A program made the translations under genes and the position numbers. From Clostridium_I sp963725425 (GTDB lineage Bacteria > Bacillota > Clostridia > Clostridiales > Clostridiaceae), in the NCBI GenBank assembly GCA_963725425.1, contig CAVRYJ010000040.1, positions 456,647 to 520,646 on the forward strand: DNA of 64,000 bases, written 5' to 3'. Below are positions 35,345 through 45,358 of the stretch, in pieces. Positions within the stretch are counted from its first letter, which is position 1. Every line of letters begins with the position of its first letter. The notes under the pieces are model-generated. The model saw only the letters and a program-made list of their open reading frames with translations. It was not told the origin of the DNA and searched no databases.

Positions 35345-36500
35345 ATGAAAGCAATTATTAATGGAAAAATAATATTAGAAGATTGCATTTTAGACGAGGG
35401 AATCATTGTATTTGATAAGAATATAAAAAGTTTGATTTTTGCAGAAACCTTAAAAAATTTAGATGTAGATAATATTGAAATCATAGATGCAAAGGGTAAT
35501 TTTGTATCCCCTGGTTTTATAGACATTCATATTCATGGCGCAGAGGGACATGATACTATGGACGGCTCTTTAGAAGATATAGAAGCTATAAGTAAAGCTA
35601 TAAGTAAGCATGGGGTTACAGCATTTTTACCTACAACTATGACTATGGATAGAAATAAAATTTATAATGCTTTAGATGCAGTTAAGATAGCTATGCAATG
35701 TGAGCTAGAGGGGGCTAAAGTTTTAGGAGCACACATGGAAGGTCCTTTTATAAGTGAAAAATACAAAGGTGCTCAAAAAAGATTATATTTTGAAACCTGA
35801 TGTTAACTTTATTAAGGGATATGAAGATATTATAAAAATTATAACTTTAGCACCTGAGGAAGATAAAGATTTTAACTTTATAAAAAAAGTAAAAGAAGAT
35901 ACAAATATAGTGTTATCTATTGGGCATACTAATGAAAATTATAATGAAGCCATGGAAGCGATAAAATGTGGAATAACCCATGCCACCCATACTTTTAATG
36001 CAATGACCCCACTTAATCATAGAGAACCCGGAGTGGTGGGAGCCATAATGAAAAGTGATATTAGTGCAGAATTAATAGCAGATAAAATTCATGTTAATCC
36101 CGCAGTATTTCAAATATTACTTAACCTGAAGGGAAAAGATAAATTAGTATTAATAACTGATTCTATGAGAGCTGCTTGTATGGAAGATGGAATTTCAGAA
36201 CTTGGGGGGCAAAAAGTTATTGTAAAAAATAATGCTGCAAGGCTTGTTGATGGCACTTTAGCAGGCAGTATATTAACTCTTGAAAAAGCAGTAAAAAATA
36301 TTTACGAAAACACAGATTTAGAATTATATGAAGCAGTAGCGTTAGCTTCTTCAAATCCAGCAAAAGTTCTTAATATTTACCAGCATAAAGGAAGCATAAA
36401 ACAAGGTAAAAGTGCGGATTTCGTAATTTTTGATAAAGATTTTAAAGTAATACGAACCATAGCTGAAGGAAACACAATTTACAGTAATTTAAACTCATAA
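35345..36500 (+). CDS. nagA: N-acetylglucosamine-6-phosphate deacetylase (frameshifted)
   Basis: The ATG at 35345 has AAGGATG upstream. Frame 1 gives GFIDIHIHGAEGHDTMDG (metal HxH), TTMTMDR and GAHMEGPFISEKYKGAQK; frame 2, after an A6 run at 35775-35780, gives ILKPDVNFIKGYEDIIK, SIGHTNENY, THTFNAMTPLNHREPG (metal His), ITDSMRAAC and the C-terminal barrel end. Removing one A restores a 384-residue enzyme of normal length that deacetylates GlcNAc-6-P to glucosamine-6-P. As read it is disrupted; the run suggests either a base-call error or a phase-variable tract. Confidence 0.9.
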
Positions 36501-36519
36501 TATTTTAGGAGGATTTTAA

Positions 36520-37248
36520 ATGAAAGTTATAGTAGTAGACAACTATCAAGAAATGAGTGCAAAGGCGGCAACAATATTTGCAAGTCAAATAACAGTGAAG
36601 GCTAATAGTTTATTAGGCTTAGCCACAGGTAGTAGTCCAATGGGTATGTATAAAGAACTTATAAATATGTATGTAGAAAAGGATTTAGATTTTTCCGAAG
36701 TAGTTACTTTTAATCTTGATGAATATTATGGATTGGATGAAAGCAATGAACAAAGTTATCATAGTTTTATGAACGAAAATTTCTTTAAATATGTAAATAT
36801 TCAAAAAACAATATACACATGCCTGATGGTAAAGCAAAAATATGGATAATGAATGTGAAAAATATGATAAAGAGATAATGAAATATGGGGGAATTGACAT
36901 TCAAGTTCTTGGAATAGGGGTCAATGGTCATATAGGATTTAATGAACCAGATACAAATTTTGAAGCAGAAACTCATGTTGTAAAACTTCAAGAGGAAACT
37001 ATTAAATCAAATTCTAGATTTTTTAATTCCATTGATGAAGTTCCTACCATGGCTATAAGCATGGGTATGAAAACAATAATGCAATCAAAAAAATAGTGCT
37101 TCTTGCTAGTGGAAAAGAAAAAGCAGATATTATAGCAAAAACTATAAATGGCAAAATCATGCCAGAGGTTCCTGCTTCAATTTTAAAGTTGCACAAAGAT
37201 GTAACTATCATATTGGACAGGGATGCAGCAAGTCTTTTAAGTAGATAA
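36520..37248 (+). CDS. nagB: Glucosamine-6-phosphate deaminase (three frameshifts)
   Basis: Segments in successive frames reconstruct a protein of about 243 residues: KANSLLGLATGSSPMGMYKE and VVTFNLDEYYGL; then NIHMPDGKA; then IDIQVLGIGVNGHIGFNEP; then IVLLASGKEKADIIAKTING and PASILKLHKDVTIILDRDAA. Shifts fall in A runs at 36803-36808, 36836-36840 and 37087-37093, each explained by one missing A. The enzyme converts GlcN-6-P to fructose-6-P and ammonia, completing the nag pathway. AGGAGG precedes ATG 36520, 19 bases after nagA. Confidence 0.9.
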
Positions 37249-37720
37249 TGTTAAAAATAATAATTTTGTCAAGATTATAAAGTATTATTTGGAAATTTAA
37301 TTCATAATGGCATAATGGTTAAATCCAAGCTTGCTTTCATATGTTACTTTCTTGAAAATTGAAGGTAAGGCGGGAATGGGCAAGGGAAATATTGTAGTTA
37401 CTACATTAATTTGTTTGTTGCTAAGGCAGCTCCAATTGCAGTAGGTATACATTTAATAACCACGAGTTTATTTAGTTTTTTAGAGAAGCTTGTTTTTAGA
37501 ATATATATGAGAAAGGCTAAGGCTTTCAAGTTAAGGGTTAAAATTTAATAGAAGGGCCATGGATCCGTATAAATGAAATCCATGGTTCTTCTATTTGTTT
37601 ATTACTCTCTAAGGCAAGTAACATTTAAATGCCACTTATCCAATAGAAAGTATTGCTTTATTGGATAAATATGGTAAAATATATTTATAAGTGATAGCTA
37701 AGTGTCATTGGCAAAATAGA
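37249..37720. other. Gap with coding scrap and terminator
   Basis: Only a short plus-strand relic is seen (about 37430-37547, reading APIAVGIHLITTSLFSFLEK), likely the end of a lost membrane protein. The region then has a terminator hairpin and ends at the MITE-like repeat. Confidence 0.4.
37551..37591 (+). terminator. Hairpin terminator
   Basis: GAAGGGCCATGGAT, 13-nt loop, ATCCATGGTTCTTC followed by T-rich DNA. Confidence 0.65.
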
Positions 37721-37886
37721 TTAGGCATCTGAAAAGAAATAACAAGTCAAAGATTCTGAGGACATTTTGCGGTAGGCAAGGAGCCAAAACCTTGCGCAAG
37801 CGTTGCCTATGTAATGGTTATGCAAGGCGTTGCATACCACGAAATAGACCAGAATATTGACTAGTTATCTCTTTGATGATGTCTTA
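37721..37886. repeat. MITE-like repeat, copy B
   Basis: About 165 bp, highly similar to 15289-15452. Terminal inverted repeats: left TTAGGCATCTGAAAAGAAAT; right, read inward, TAAGACATCATCAAAGAGAT, both continuing to AGTCAA. It ends 19 bp before the ATG of the actin-like gene and contains that gene's likely upstream signals. Confidence 0.85.
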
Positions 37887-37904
37887 GTAAAGGGGAGAAT
37901 ATAT

Positions 37905-39116
37905 ATGAAGATAAAAAGGCTGAATTGTGATTTTGGAAATAGCACAAATAATTTTATGGTAGATGGATATTACTTTGAACTTCCAACTAACGTAGTTGAA
38001 ATTAGTGAGCAGAGGGCAAATCAGTTACAGGTAAATGGAATAACAGACCCAAAGGAATTGCTAGAGCGATTAGTAGTATCCACAGAGATAGGAAATGCTA
38101 GAAAATATTATCTTGTTGGAGAAATGGCAGAGTTATCAAAATTAAGTAATAGCCATGTTGGAAATATGCATGATAAGATAAAGAGTGTTATACCTTATAT
38201 AAGTTTTTTAAGCGCTATATCATACTATAATGCTATAAACACAGATACTAAAGATGAGGAAATAGAGATTGAGTACATGAGCTGTATGCTGCCAATATGG
38301 TTACTAAAAAGAGAACAGAAATTTAGTAGAGCGCAAAGGAGAATGGAAGAAAGGTTTATTGGAGAACATACAGTAAAAGTAATGACTTTTGGAATGGAGA
38401 AGGAACTAAAAATCACTGCCCAAAATGTTAAATGTAGGATTGAATCAGAAGTAGCTAGACATGCAATAAAGTATAAAATGGTGGCAAGTGGAGGGGATAG
38501 AAACAGCATAACAATAGAAAAGCGAAATAATATAGAATTTGCAGATGATCCAATTGTTTTAGCAGATATTGGAGGAGGTTCTACGGATACAGTAAAGCTA
38601 GGAAAAGGACTAGCAGCTCCACAGTCAAGAGAATCCTTTCAGGTAATAGATATTGAACCATTTTTGGGAGAGATTGAACGTCTGCGTAAGGAAAAACTAC
38701 TAGAAAACTTTCATGATTTAAGGGGACTTGAAAAATTTATTATTAAAAATTATAACCAAGAAAAATATGTACTTAAAGATGAAAACACAGGGAAATATTA
38801 TGATTTTACAGATCAAATAAATGAGGTATTACAAGAGTATGCCAGTGTTCTTGTGACAAAGTTTTTAAATGCATTTGTACCTGAAAATGGAGAGACAATA
38901 AGGTTCATCTATTTTGGAGGAGAAACACCTATTTTAAAGCCTTTTATAAAGCAAGCTTTATTAAATCATATGAGTGAACTTGCCTCAGAAAAAAATCATT
39001 TATTCCTTAATGAAATAATACAAGATGATAAAAAGGAAATATTTAAGCCCACGGATAGAACAATTAATTTAACTGCATTAGAAATATTATCAATTGATGA
39101 AATGGCAGGTAACTGA
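37905..39116 (+). CDS. ParM/Alp-type actin-like ATPase
   Basis: 403 residues from ATG 37905 (AGGGGAG 8 nt upstream; the 16 codons before it belong to the MITE). Actin-fold motifs: N-terminal phosphate-1 (NCDFGNSTNNFMV), phosphate-2 (VLADIGGGSTDTVKLG) and adenosine motif (IRFIYFGGETPILKPF). Such proteins polymerise to push plasmids apart, with an adaptor encoded just downstream, as here. Its place in an apparently chromosomal region suggests a captured plasmid partition system or another cytoskeletal role. The ATPase motifs look intact. Confidence 0.8.
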   Translation: MKIKRLNCDFGNSTNNFMVDGYYFELPTNVVEISEQRANQLQVNGITDPKELLERLVVSTEIGNARKYYLVGEMAELSKLSNSHVGNMHDKIKSVIPYISFLSAISYYNAINTDTKDEEIEIEYMSCMLPIWLLKREQKFSRAQRRMEERFIGEHTVKVMTFGMEKELKITAQNVKCRIESEVARHAIKYKMVASGGDRNSITIEKRNNIEFADDPIVLADIGGGSTDTVKLGKGLAAPQSRESFQVIDIEPFLGEIERLRKEKLLENFHDLRGLEKFIIKNYNQEKYVLKDENTGKYYDFTDQINEVLQEYASVLVTKFLNAFVPENGETIRFIYFGGETPILKPFIKQALLNHMSELASEKNHLFLNEIIQDDKKEIFKPTDRTINLTALEILSIDEMAGN

Positions 39117-39445
39117 TGGATGAAGAAAAACGAGGAAGAATGGCTATAAATGCCAAGGATTTACCTGATGATGTATACAAAATTTTAAATGAAAAAGCCT
39201 CAAAGCGGGCATTAACTCCCTTTATTATAGAGCTTGTACGTCAGAAGGAGAACACTAAATTAATATTAGATAAACTTATAAGTATTGAGGAAAAAATCGA
39301 TAACTTTACTTTGGGAAAAATGGTAAAAAATCAAAATTATATTGAGCAAGTAGATGATTCATTAATGGAGGGCATAGTAGTGGAGAACATCAATAAAGTA
39401 ATTGGTGGTATTGATAAGGAAGATAAAGTCGATTATGATTTTTGA
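39116..39445 (+). CDS. Small partner of the actin-like protein (ParR-like candidate)
   Basis: 109 residues; its ATG overlaps the actin stop (TGATG), so the pair is translationally coupled. The N-terminus is basic and beta/helix-like (RGRMAINAKDLPDDVYKILNEKASKRAL), compatible with a ribbon-helix-helix DNA-binding domain as in ParR. A coiled segment and an acidic tail (DKEDKVDYDF) follow, which could bind the filament end. No sequence family is certain; position and architecture carry the call. Confidence 0.6.
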   Translation: MDEEKRGRMAINAKDLPDDVYKILNEKASKRALTPFIIELVRQKENTKLILDKLISIEEKIDNFTLGKMVKNQNYIEQVDDSLMEGIVVENINKVIGGIDKEDKVDYDF

Positions 39446-39497
39446 CTGATAAATCATTAATTAATGGTCTTATGTACTCACAGTTGTCATAATATCA

Positions 39498-40094
39498 TTA
39501 CTTATCCATAGAATTTTCAGGTACACAAATCTGTTTTTTTTCGCCTAAAAACTTAGTTATAACTGTACCTGAATATACATTTGCATACATATCATTAACA
39601 CCTTCTGTGATTATATTATTCCTTATTAATTCGTACACACTATATAGATTTACATCCTTATAAATAGGTTGACCTTTATAAAAATTATTTTCTTCTATTT
39701 CTACTAAATTACTATCATAAGTTTGTAATATTCCATCTACATTAATTATATATTGTTTTTTATTATCACTAGTATAAACCTGTTTTACATATATTTTATT
39801 ATTTGATTTTGATAAGGGGGAAATATCATATGAATTTAAAACTTTATCTTCAACTTGATAACCTTTTGGTGATAAATTCCACATTAAATAGGGAAAAATA
39901 AATACAATTGAAACCATTATTATAAAACCAATAAAAGTATCAAATATTATAAATACACACATTTTTTTATATTCATAATTAGAATTATAATTAAATTTTT
40001 TCACTTTTAAATTAAGTTTTTTAGTCTGTAAATTAAATAATAAAATAAGCGTTGCAACTGATATTATAATGGATATGTAGAAAAAAACTAGCAT
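39498..40094 (-). CDS. Two-helix membrane protein of unknown function
   Basis: 198 residues. Helices at about 2-20 and 48-72; the rest is an extracellular, Asn/Tyr-rich domain of about 120 residues (VEDKVLNSYDISPLSKSNNK and on). There is no signal cleavage site or lipobox, and no family recognised. Convergent with the actin pair. An SD-like GGGTGG precedes the ATG at 40094. Confidence 0.6.
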   Translation of the reverse strand: MLVFFYISIIISVATLILLFNLQTKKLNLKVKKFNYNSNYEYKKMCVFIIFDTFIGFIIMVSIVFIFPYLMWNLSPKGYQVEDKVLNSYDISPLSKSNNKIYVKQVYTSDNKKQYIINVDGILQTYDSNLVEIEENNFYKGQPIYKDVNLYSVYELIRNNIITEGVNDMYANVYSGTVITKFLGEKKQICVPENSMDK

Positions 40095-40332
40095 ATATAA
40101 AAACCACCCTTATATGTTATTTTAAAAGTAACTTACTAGTAACTTGAATATATATTAATTTCTACGTAGAAAGCCAAAATTCCTCTATTATATTATTTAA
40201 TATTGTGCAACCACTCATAAAAAATCACTTGACATAACTAAAGAACTTATAGTATGATAGTTACATAAAGTAAGCTAAATCCATTGAGAGAACTTTGTTT
40301 GTTTCTATGTAATTACAAGGGGAGCTGTTATT

Positions 40333-41112
40333 ATGAGTAAAAAATTACCAGTATTATTTATTGCACACGGAAGTCCTATGAATGCATTGGAAAATAATGA
40401 TTATACACGATCTATAAAGGCTTTGGCACAAAAAATAGAGAGACCAAAGGCAATAATGGTAATATCAGCACATTGGACAACTAGAGGCACATATATTACT
40501 TCAGAGGATAAGCCTAAGACAATTTATGATTTTTATGGATTTCCTGAGGAGTTATACAATATAAAATATAGTCCTAAAGGTGCAAAAGAATATTCTAAGA
40601 TAGCGCTTGAACTTTTGTCAGAGGAGAAGGTTGAGGGTACTACTTCCTGGGGTCTAGATCACGGGGCTTGGACAGTATTAAAGCACATGTATCCAGATGC
40701 TGATATACCTGTATTTCAAATGAGTATTAATATATTACTCAATGAAGGGGAACATTATGAACTTGGCAAGAAGTTAGCTTCACTCAGAGAAAAGGGAATA
40801 CTTATAATAGGTAGCGGAAATATAGTTCACAATTTAAAGGAAGTAGATTTCGCAGAAAATGCAAAACCTGCTGATTGGGCAGTAAAATTTGATGAATATG
40901 TTGCAAAGGCAATAAGAGATAAAAGACATTTGGATTTGATTAATTATAGGAGTATTGGAAAGGCAGCAAAATTATCAGTACCAACAGATGAGCATTATTT
41001 ACCATTGTTATATATAATGGCATTACAAGAAGAAAATGAGAAGGCTGAATTTCTATATGAAGGAATCGTTAGTAGATCTTTATCTATGAGGTCAGTACTG
41101 ATTAATAGATAA
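40333..41112 (+). CDS. DODA-type (LigB-like) extradiol dioxygenase family protein
   Basis: 259 residues. Family motifs: LFIAHGSPMNALENNDYT (metal His), VISAHWTTRGTYIT (metal His), TTSWGLDHGAWTVLKHMYP, GSGNIVHNL and PTDEHYLPLLYIMAL. It matches the YgiD/4,5-DOPA-dioxygenase-like group common in anaerobes, where the true substrate is unclear because the reaction needs O2. Intact, with GGGGAGCTG before ATG 40333 and a terminator after it. Confidence 0.88.
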   Translation: MSKKLPVLFIAHGSPMNALENNDYTRSIKALAQKIERPKAIMVISAHWTTRGTYITSEDKPKTIYDFYGFPEELYNIKYSPKGAKEYSKIALELLSEEKVEGTTSWGLDHGAWTVLKHMYPDADIPVFQMSINILLNEGEHYELGKKLASLREKGILIIGSGNIVHNLKEVDFAENAKPADWAVKFDEYVAKAIRDKRHLDLINYRSIGKAAKLSVPTDEHYLPLLYIMALQEENEKAEFLYEGIVSRSLSMRSVLINR

Positions 41113-41141
41113 TAAAAGAATGGTTAAAGAGAGAATGAATG

Positions 41142-41180
41142 AATAGTTAAAAGTTAAGAGTTAAGAGTTAAAAGTTAAGG
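41142..41180. repeat. Short direct repeats AGTTAAAAGTTAAG
   Basis: Tandem copies of an AGTTAA(A/G)AGTTAAG unit. The same motif recurs at 45205-45275 and inverted near 41303-41325 and 43425-43460, always between genes. Confidence 0.6.
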
Positions 41181-41215
41181 ATATTTTGCCTTTGGGCAAA
41201 ATAAAACCAATATAT

Positions 41216-41253
41216 AAAACCAACCCAATAATATATTTGATTGGTTGGTTTTT
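41216..41253. terminator. Bidirectional terminator between dioxygenase and fbp
   Basis: AAAACCAACC, A/T loop, GGTTGGTTTTT. A second hairpin, ATTTTGCC-TTT-GGGCAAAAT (about 41182-41202), lies just upstream. Confidence 0.8.
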
Positions 41254-41309
41254 ATTTGATTATTTTTTTCATTGATTCTTCTGCGCTAGCAGAAAATCAT
41301 CATTCACTC

Positions 41310-43315
41310 TTAACTTTTAACTGATTGTATTTGTTCTTTAATCAAACCTTTTTTGTAGGCTAAAAGCAAAAGCTTTAATTCACAAAGTTGTTTTTTTAAC
41401 TCTATGCCTATATCTGTATCTTCAACCAATTTTCTCTTTGGCACATGTTCTAATACAACTGTAGAAGATAATATATCAGTTTCCTCAGTTATCGCTTTTT
41501 CTGTAGACTCAAATGGTTGGTGAGACACAAGCTGTAGTCCGAAGGAATTGTATATTAAAGTGTAACCAGCAATTCCTGTTTTACTTTGATAGGCTTTAGA
41601 GAAACCACCATCTATTACCATGAGTTTACCATGCGCTTTTATTGGGTTTTCACCATTTTTCTTTTCTACAGGTATGTGGCCATTAACTATATGGGATTCA
41701 GTGGGGTTAAGTCCAAATTCCTTTAAGATGTTATCACAAATTGTTTCATCATTTCTAAAGTCATAATAGGGGTCTTTTTTCTCGTAGTGAGTTTCCTCTT
41801 CAGCTATAAAATATCTTTCAAAGGTAGTCATCTTTTCTTTTCCAAACAGAGGAGAAAAAGGTCCAGTCCACAAGTACCACATCATGTCACAACCATACTG
41901 CTTTTCAATTGTATTTTCTTTGTAAAAGAAGCCTTCTCTGGTAAATATGTCCAACTTATTCATAAGGGCTTTTCCTTTATATTTTTTATGTTGCAGTGTA
42001 ACCTCTCTAAAACTTCCGTCCTTATTTAGAGGTATACATCCATGGTATAAAAGATTAGAATTAAATTTCAAATATAAGCTTCCATTTGAAAACAAAAACG
42101 AATATGTTTATTTAACTTTTCACTGTTAATAAAAGAGGATTTTAACTTATCTATAAGTTCTACTTCAACATCTAAAAGTTTATAAGGGTCTTTTGGGTCA
42201 ATAGTTGGAAAATTAGTATCGACTAAGTCATATTTATTGCCATCTAAACTAATAGTTCCAGTTATAAAATCAATGTTATTCAAAAGGAGCCTATAATCCA
42301 TTTTAAATTCAGGATGTCTTTTTATAATTTCCCCTTCAAGTTTAAATTGAATAATTGCTATAGCCTTATGCATTTTAGCAATTAATTCAAGTTCTCTTAC
42401 AGTATAATTTTTATCGGATTCAATTTTAGGTAAAAAACTTTCACAAGGGTCATCGCCATAAAAATCCACTGCAAAGGTGGCAAGAGGTAGAAGATTTATA
42501 CCATAACTGTCTTCAATGGTGGACAAGTTTGCATATCTGGCAGAATTTCTAATCACGTTAGCCATGCATACTTCTGATCCAGATGCTGCACCCATCCAAA
42601 GAATATCGTGGTTCCCCCATTGAATGTCAACTGCATGATATTGAGAGAGTATGTCCATAATAATATCTGCTCCAGGACCTCTATCAAATATATCACCTAT
42701 TATATGTAGTCTATCTATAACTAATCTTTGAATAAGCTTTGACAAGGCAATTATAAATTCATTTGCTCTATCTATGCTTATGATTGTATTTATTATTTCA
42801 CCATAGTATTTTTCTTTGTCGGCACCTTCTGGTTCCTCGTGTAATAATTCTTCTATGATATAGGCAAAATCTTTTGGAAGAGCTTTTCTAACTTTTGAGC
42901 GGGTATATTTTGAAGAAACATTTCTGCAAACTTCAATCAATCTATAAAGGGTTATCTTATACCAATCGTCCATATTAATTTGTTGCTTTAAAATTATATC
43001 AAGCTTTTGTTCTGGATAATAAATTAGTGTAGCAAATTTCTTTTTATCACTTTGCTCTAGCCTATTACCAAATATGTCATCAATTTTTCTTTTTATAACG
43101 CCAGAAGCATTTTTTAATACGTGAATAAATTGCTCATGTTCTCCATGGATATCGGTAAGGAAATGTTCTGTGCCCTTTGGTAAATTTAGAATTGCTTGAA
43201 GATTTATTATCTCAGTTGATGCCTCATTCATAGTAGGATATTGTCGAGACAACAGATTAAGATATTTTAAATTTTTTTTTAGATCTTCATTAGTAAGGTC
43301 TTTTTCTAATAGCAT
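41310..43315 (-). CDS. fbp: Fructose-1,6-bisphosphatase class 3 (frameshifted)
   Basis: Two frames form one 668-residue enzyme. The 5' part (43315-42090) carries calcineurin-type metal motifs: LTDIHGEHEQF, IIGDIFDRGPGA and QWGNHDILWMGAASGS. The 3' part (from 42095) carries the remaining metal His residues in VNGHIPV and KLMVIDGGFSKAYQ. The join needs one additional base in the A5 run at 42094-42098, restoring HIRFLFSNGSLYLKF. It hydrolyses fructose-1,6-bisphosphate in gluconeogenesis, the standard enzyme of Firmicutes. As read the last 260 residues would be lost. Confidence 0.92.
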
Positions 43316-43453
43316 ATCACATTACCCCCAGAATCAGCATATAGTATACTGTATATAACAACTATTATAGCATATAAGTATATAAATATTAATCGTATTA
43401 TGCTCCCAACTATATTCCTGTAGTCTTTTAACTTGTCACTTGTCATTTGTAAC

Positions 43454-44347
43454 TTAAAACTTGTAACGTGATCCTATTGTTTCGCCCATAACAACTTTTG
43501 TCTCAAATCCAAGTTTTGATTGTTCTAAAATATCATGGTCAATTTTTATTTTGTTACTTTCGAAAAATAATACTATTGTGGAACCCCCAAATTTAAAATA
43601 TCCTTTTTCTTCACCTTTTGAAACTTTACTTTTAGGTGAATAGGTTTGAAGTATAGATCCAACGCAGGTTGCACCGACTTCAACATAAAGTACATCACCA
43701 AAATTATCAGAATGAAGTGTACTCCATTGTCTTTTATTTTCACAAAACAGAGTAGGTACTTTTTTTAGGGCTATAGGGTTAACTGAATAATAGTCTCCTT
43801 TAATTTCATGAGTAGAGTCACAAATGCCACTATCTATGAAATGAAATCTATGATAATCGGTGGGACAAAGTCTTAGTATAAGACAAGTACCACTATCATA
43901 TTTTTTGGCAATAGCGTCATTTTTAATAAAATCATATAAACTATAGGTCATTCCCTTAACTTGAATAAGTTTATTAAGATTTATTTCTGTAAAAACTGTA
44001 AGTCTCCCATCACCAGGGGATATGAGAGAAGAACTATTGCTATGTATAGGTCTAGCATCAGGTGTAAGCTTTCTAGAAAAAAAGTCATTGAAGGATTCAA
44101 ATTTATCAATTGTTTTTTCAGAGTGAGACATATTTATATTAAAATCAGCTACAAATTTTTTAATCTTAGACCTGCTAAATTGGGTGTTGCAGTAACCGCC
44201 ATAGATTCCTGAAAATATTTTCTTCTTTATTAGTTTTTCCAATAGAAACATCCCCACTGGAGAAGAATATGTCCAAGTCAAATATTTGTCACCAGCTATT
44301 TTTTCTATATCGTAATTTTTAGTTTCTCTATTATAATATTTAATCAT
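43454..44347 (-). CDS. psd: Phosphatidylserine decarboxylase proenzyme
   Basis: 297 residues from ATG 44347 (GGTGAGGG upstream; two in-frame ATGs further up lack it). Motifs: FNDFFSRKL, SPGDGRLTVF, the catalytic DYHRFHF, and the self-cleavage motif FGGST (usually LGST), where the Ser becomes the pyruvoyl group. It is membrane associated and makes phosphatidylethanolamine. Length and divergence match the clostridial type II Psd. Single-gene unit between fbp and a TetR gene. Confidence 0.92.
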   Translation of the reverse strand: MIKYYNRETKNYDIEKIAGDKYLTWTYSSPVGMFLLEKLIKKKIFSGIYGGYCNTQFSRSKIKKFVADFNINMSHSEKTIDKFESFNDFFSRKLTPDARPIHSNSSSLISPGDGRLTVFTEINLNKLIQVKGMTYSLYDFIKNDAIAKKYDSGTCLILRLCPTDYHRFHFIDSGICDSTHEIKGDYYSVNPIALKKVPTLFCENKRQWSTLHSDNFGDVLYVEVGATCVGSILQTYSPKSKVSKGEEKGYFKFGGSTIVLFFESNKIKIDHDILEQSKLGFETKVVMGETIGSRYKF

Positions 44348-44638
44348 ATTGACCCTCACCATATTTTTTCTCAACTCTGAGTATAAGGTATCCTCAAAAA
44401 AATATCAAGCTAGTATGCCTAGTCTATTTTTGACTCGAAAGTTTATAAGATGCCTAAGTTGCTTTAATTTATATGTGAAAAATGAAAAATGAATTAATAT
44501 ACAAACATTATTATAATATATTGTTTTATGTAGTTTTAATAGTATAATGAAGTATAAATAAATTATAGTAGAATTTAAGCATATTATTTATACAAGATAA
44601 GTATACGATACCAGTGTGCAACTTTGTGAGGTGAACTT
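44348..44638. other. Divergent promoter region, psd and tetR
   Basis: 290 bp, A/T-rich, with no hairpin or operator repeat that I can support. It must hold both promoters; TATAAT-like boxes near 44515 and 44540 are candidates. Confidence 0.35.
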
Positions 44639-45211
44639 ATGAATAAAACTAAAAATTTAATCTTTTTATCAGCAGTTAAGGTTTTTTCAAGCAATGGTTA
44701 TGACGGTGCCACTATGGATGAAATAGCAATGAATGCAGGCGTTGCTAAAGGTACGTTGTATTATCATTTTAAGAGCAAAGAAGAAATATTTAAGTACATA
44801 ATATCTGAGGGCATGAAATTAATGCAGGATGAAATAGATACAGCAGCCAATAATGGAGATACAGCAATTGACAGATTGAAATCTGTATTTAGGATTCAAC
44901 TAGATCTTGTACATAGGAATCGAGACTTCTTTAAAGTTATTGCAGGTCAGCTTTGGGGAAAAGAACTAAGACAGTTTGAATTAAGGGATATAATGCAAAA
45001 TTATATAAAGGGCATTGAAGCTTTAATAGATGATGCCATGAAGTCTAAAAATGTAAAGGAAGGAAAGTCTATGCTAGTAGCATATTCATTCATCGGAAAT
45101 TTATGTGCATCCTCGATATATGAGATTTCAACAGGTGATGGTGATATGGAGAATATAGTTGATAGAATGATGGATTATATTCTCAATGGAGTAGCATATA
45201 AAGAGAGTTAA
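44639..45211 (+). CDS. TetR-family regulator
   Basis: 190 residues. HTH ATMDEIAMNAGVAKGTLYYHFKSKEEIF is canonical. The ligand domain is helical with RNRDFFKVIAGQLWGKELRQ, resembling the TetR group with a TetR_C_11-like domain. It lies between psd (divergent) and hydA (convergent), so target genes are uncertain; psd is the nearest candidate. Start ATG preceded by GAGGTGA. Confidence 0.85.
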   Translation: MNKTKNLIFLSAVKVFSSNGYDGATMDEIAMNAGVAKGTLYYHFKSKEEIFKYIISEGMKLMQDEIDTAANNGDTAIDRLKSVFRIQLDLVHRNRDFFKVIAGQLWGKELRQFELRDIMQNYIKGIEALIDDAMKSKNVKEGKSMLVAYSFIGNLCASSIYEISTGDGDMENIVDRMMDYILNGVAYKES

Positions 45212-45275
45212 AAGCTTCACAAGGTAAGAGTTTCATAAGTTAAAATATTCACAAGTTAAGAGTTAAAAGTTAAGG
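45205..45275. repeat. Short direct repeats (AGTTAAAAGTTAAG family)
   Basis: Several diverged copies (AGAGTTAAAAG, TAAGAGTTTCATAAGTTAAA, AAGTTAAGAGTTAAAAGTTA) in the tetR-hydA gap. Confidence 0.55.
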
Positions 45276-45308
45276 AAGATTCTTGGGCTTAGGTCCAAAA
45301 ATCAATAA

Positions 45309-45358
45309 AAATAGAATGTACTCAGAATTGTTCACACAATTTTGAGTACATTCTATTT
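45309..45358. terminator. Bidirectional terminator between tetR and hydA
   Basis: AAATAGAATGTACTCA, then an inner AATTGT/ACAATT stem, then TGAGTACATTCTATTTTATTT; T-rich on both strands. Confidence 0.85.

Noticed and set aside
37857..37904. Upstream extension of the actin-like frame
   Set aside because: These 16 codons lie in the MITE and lack a ribosome site; the ATG at 37905 has one.
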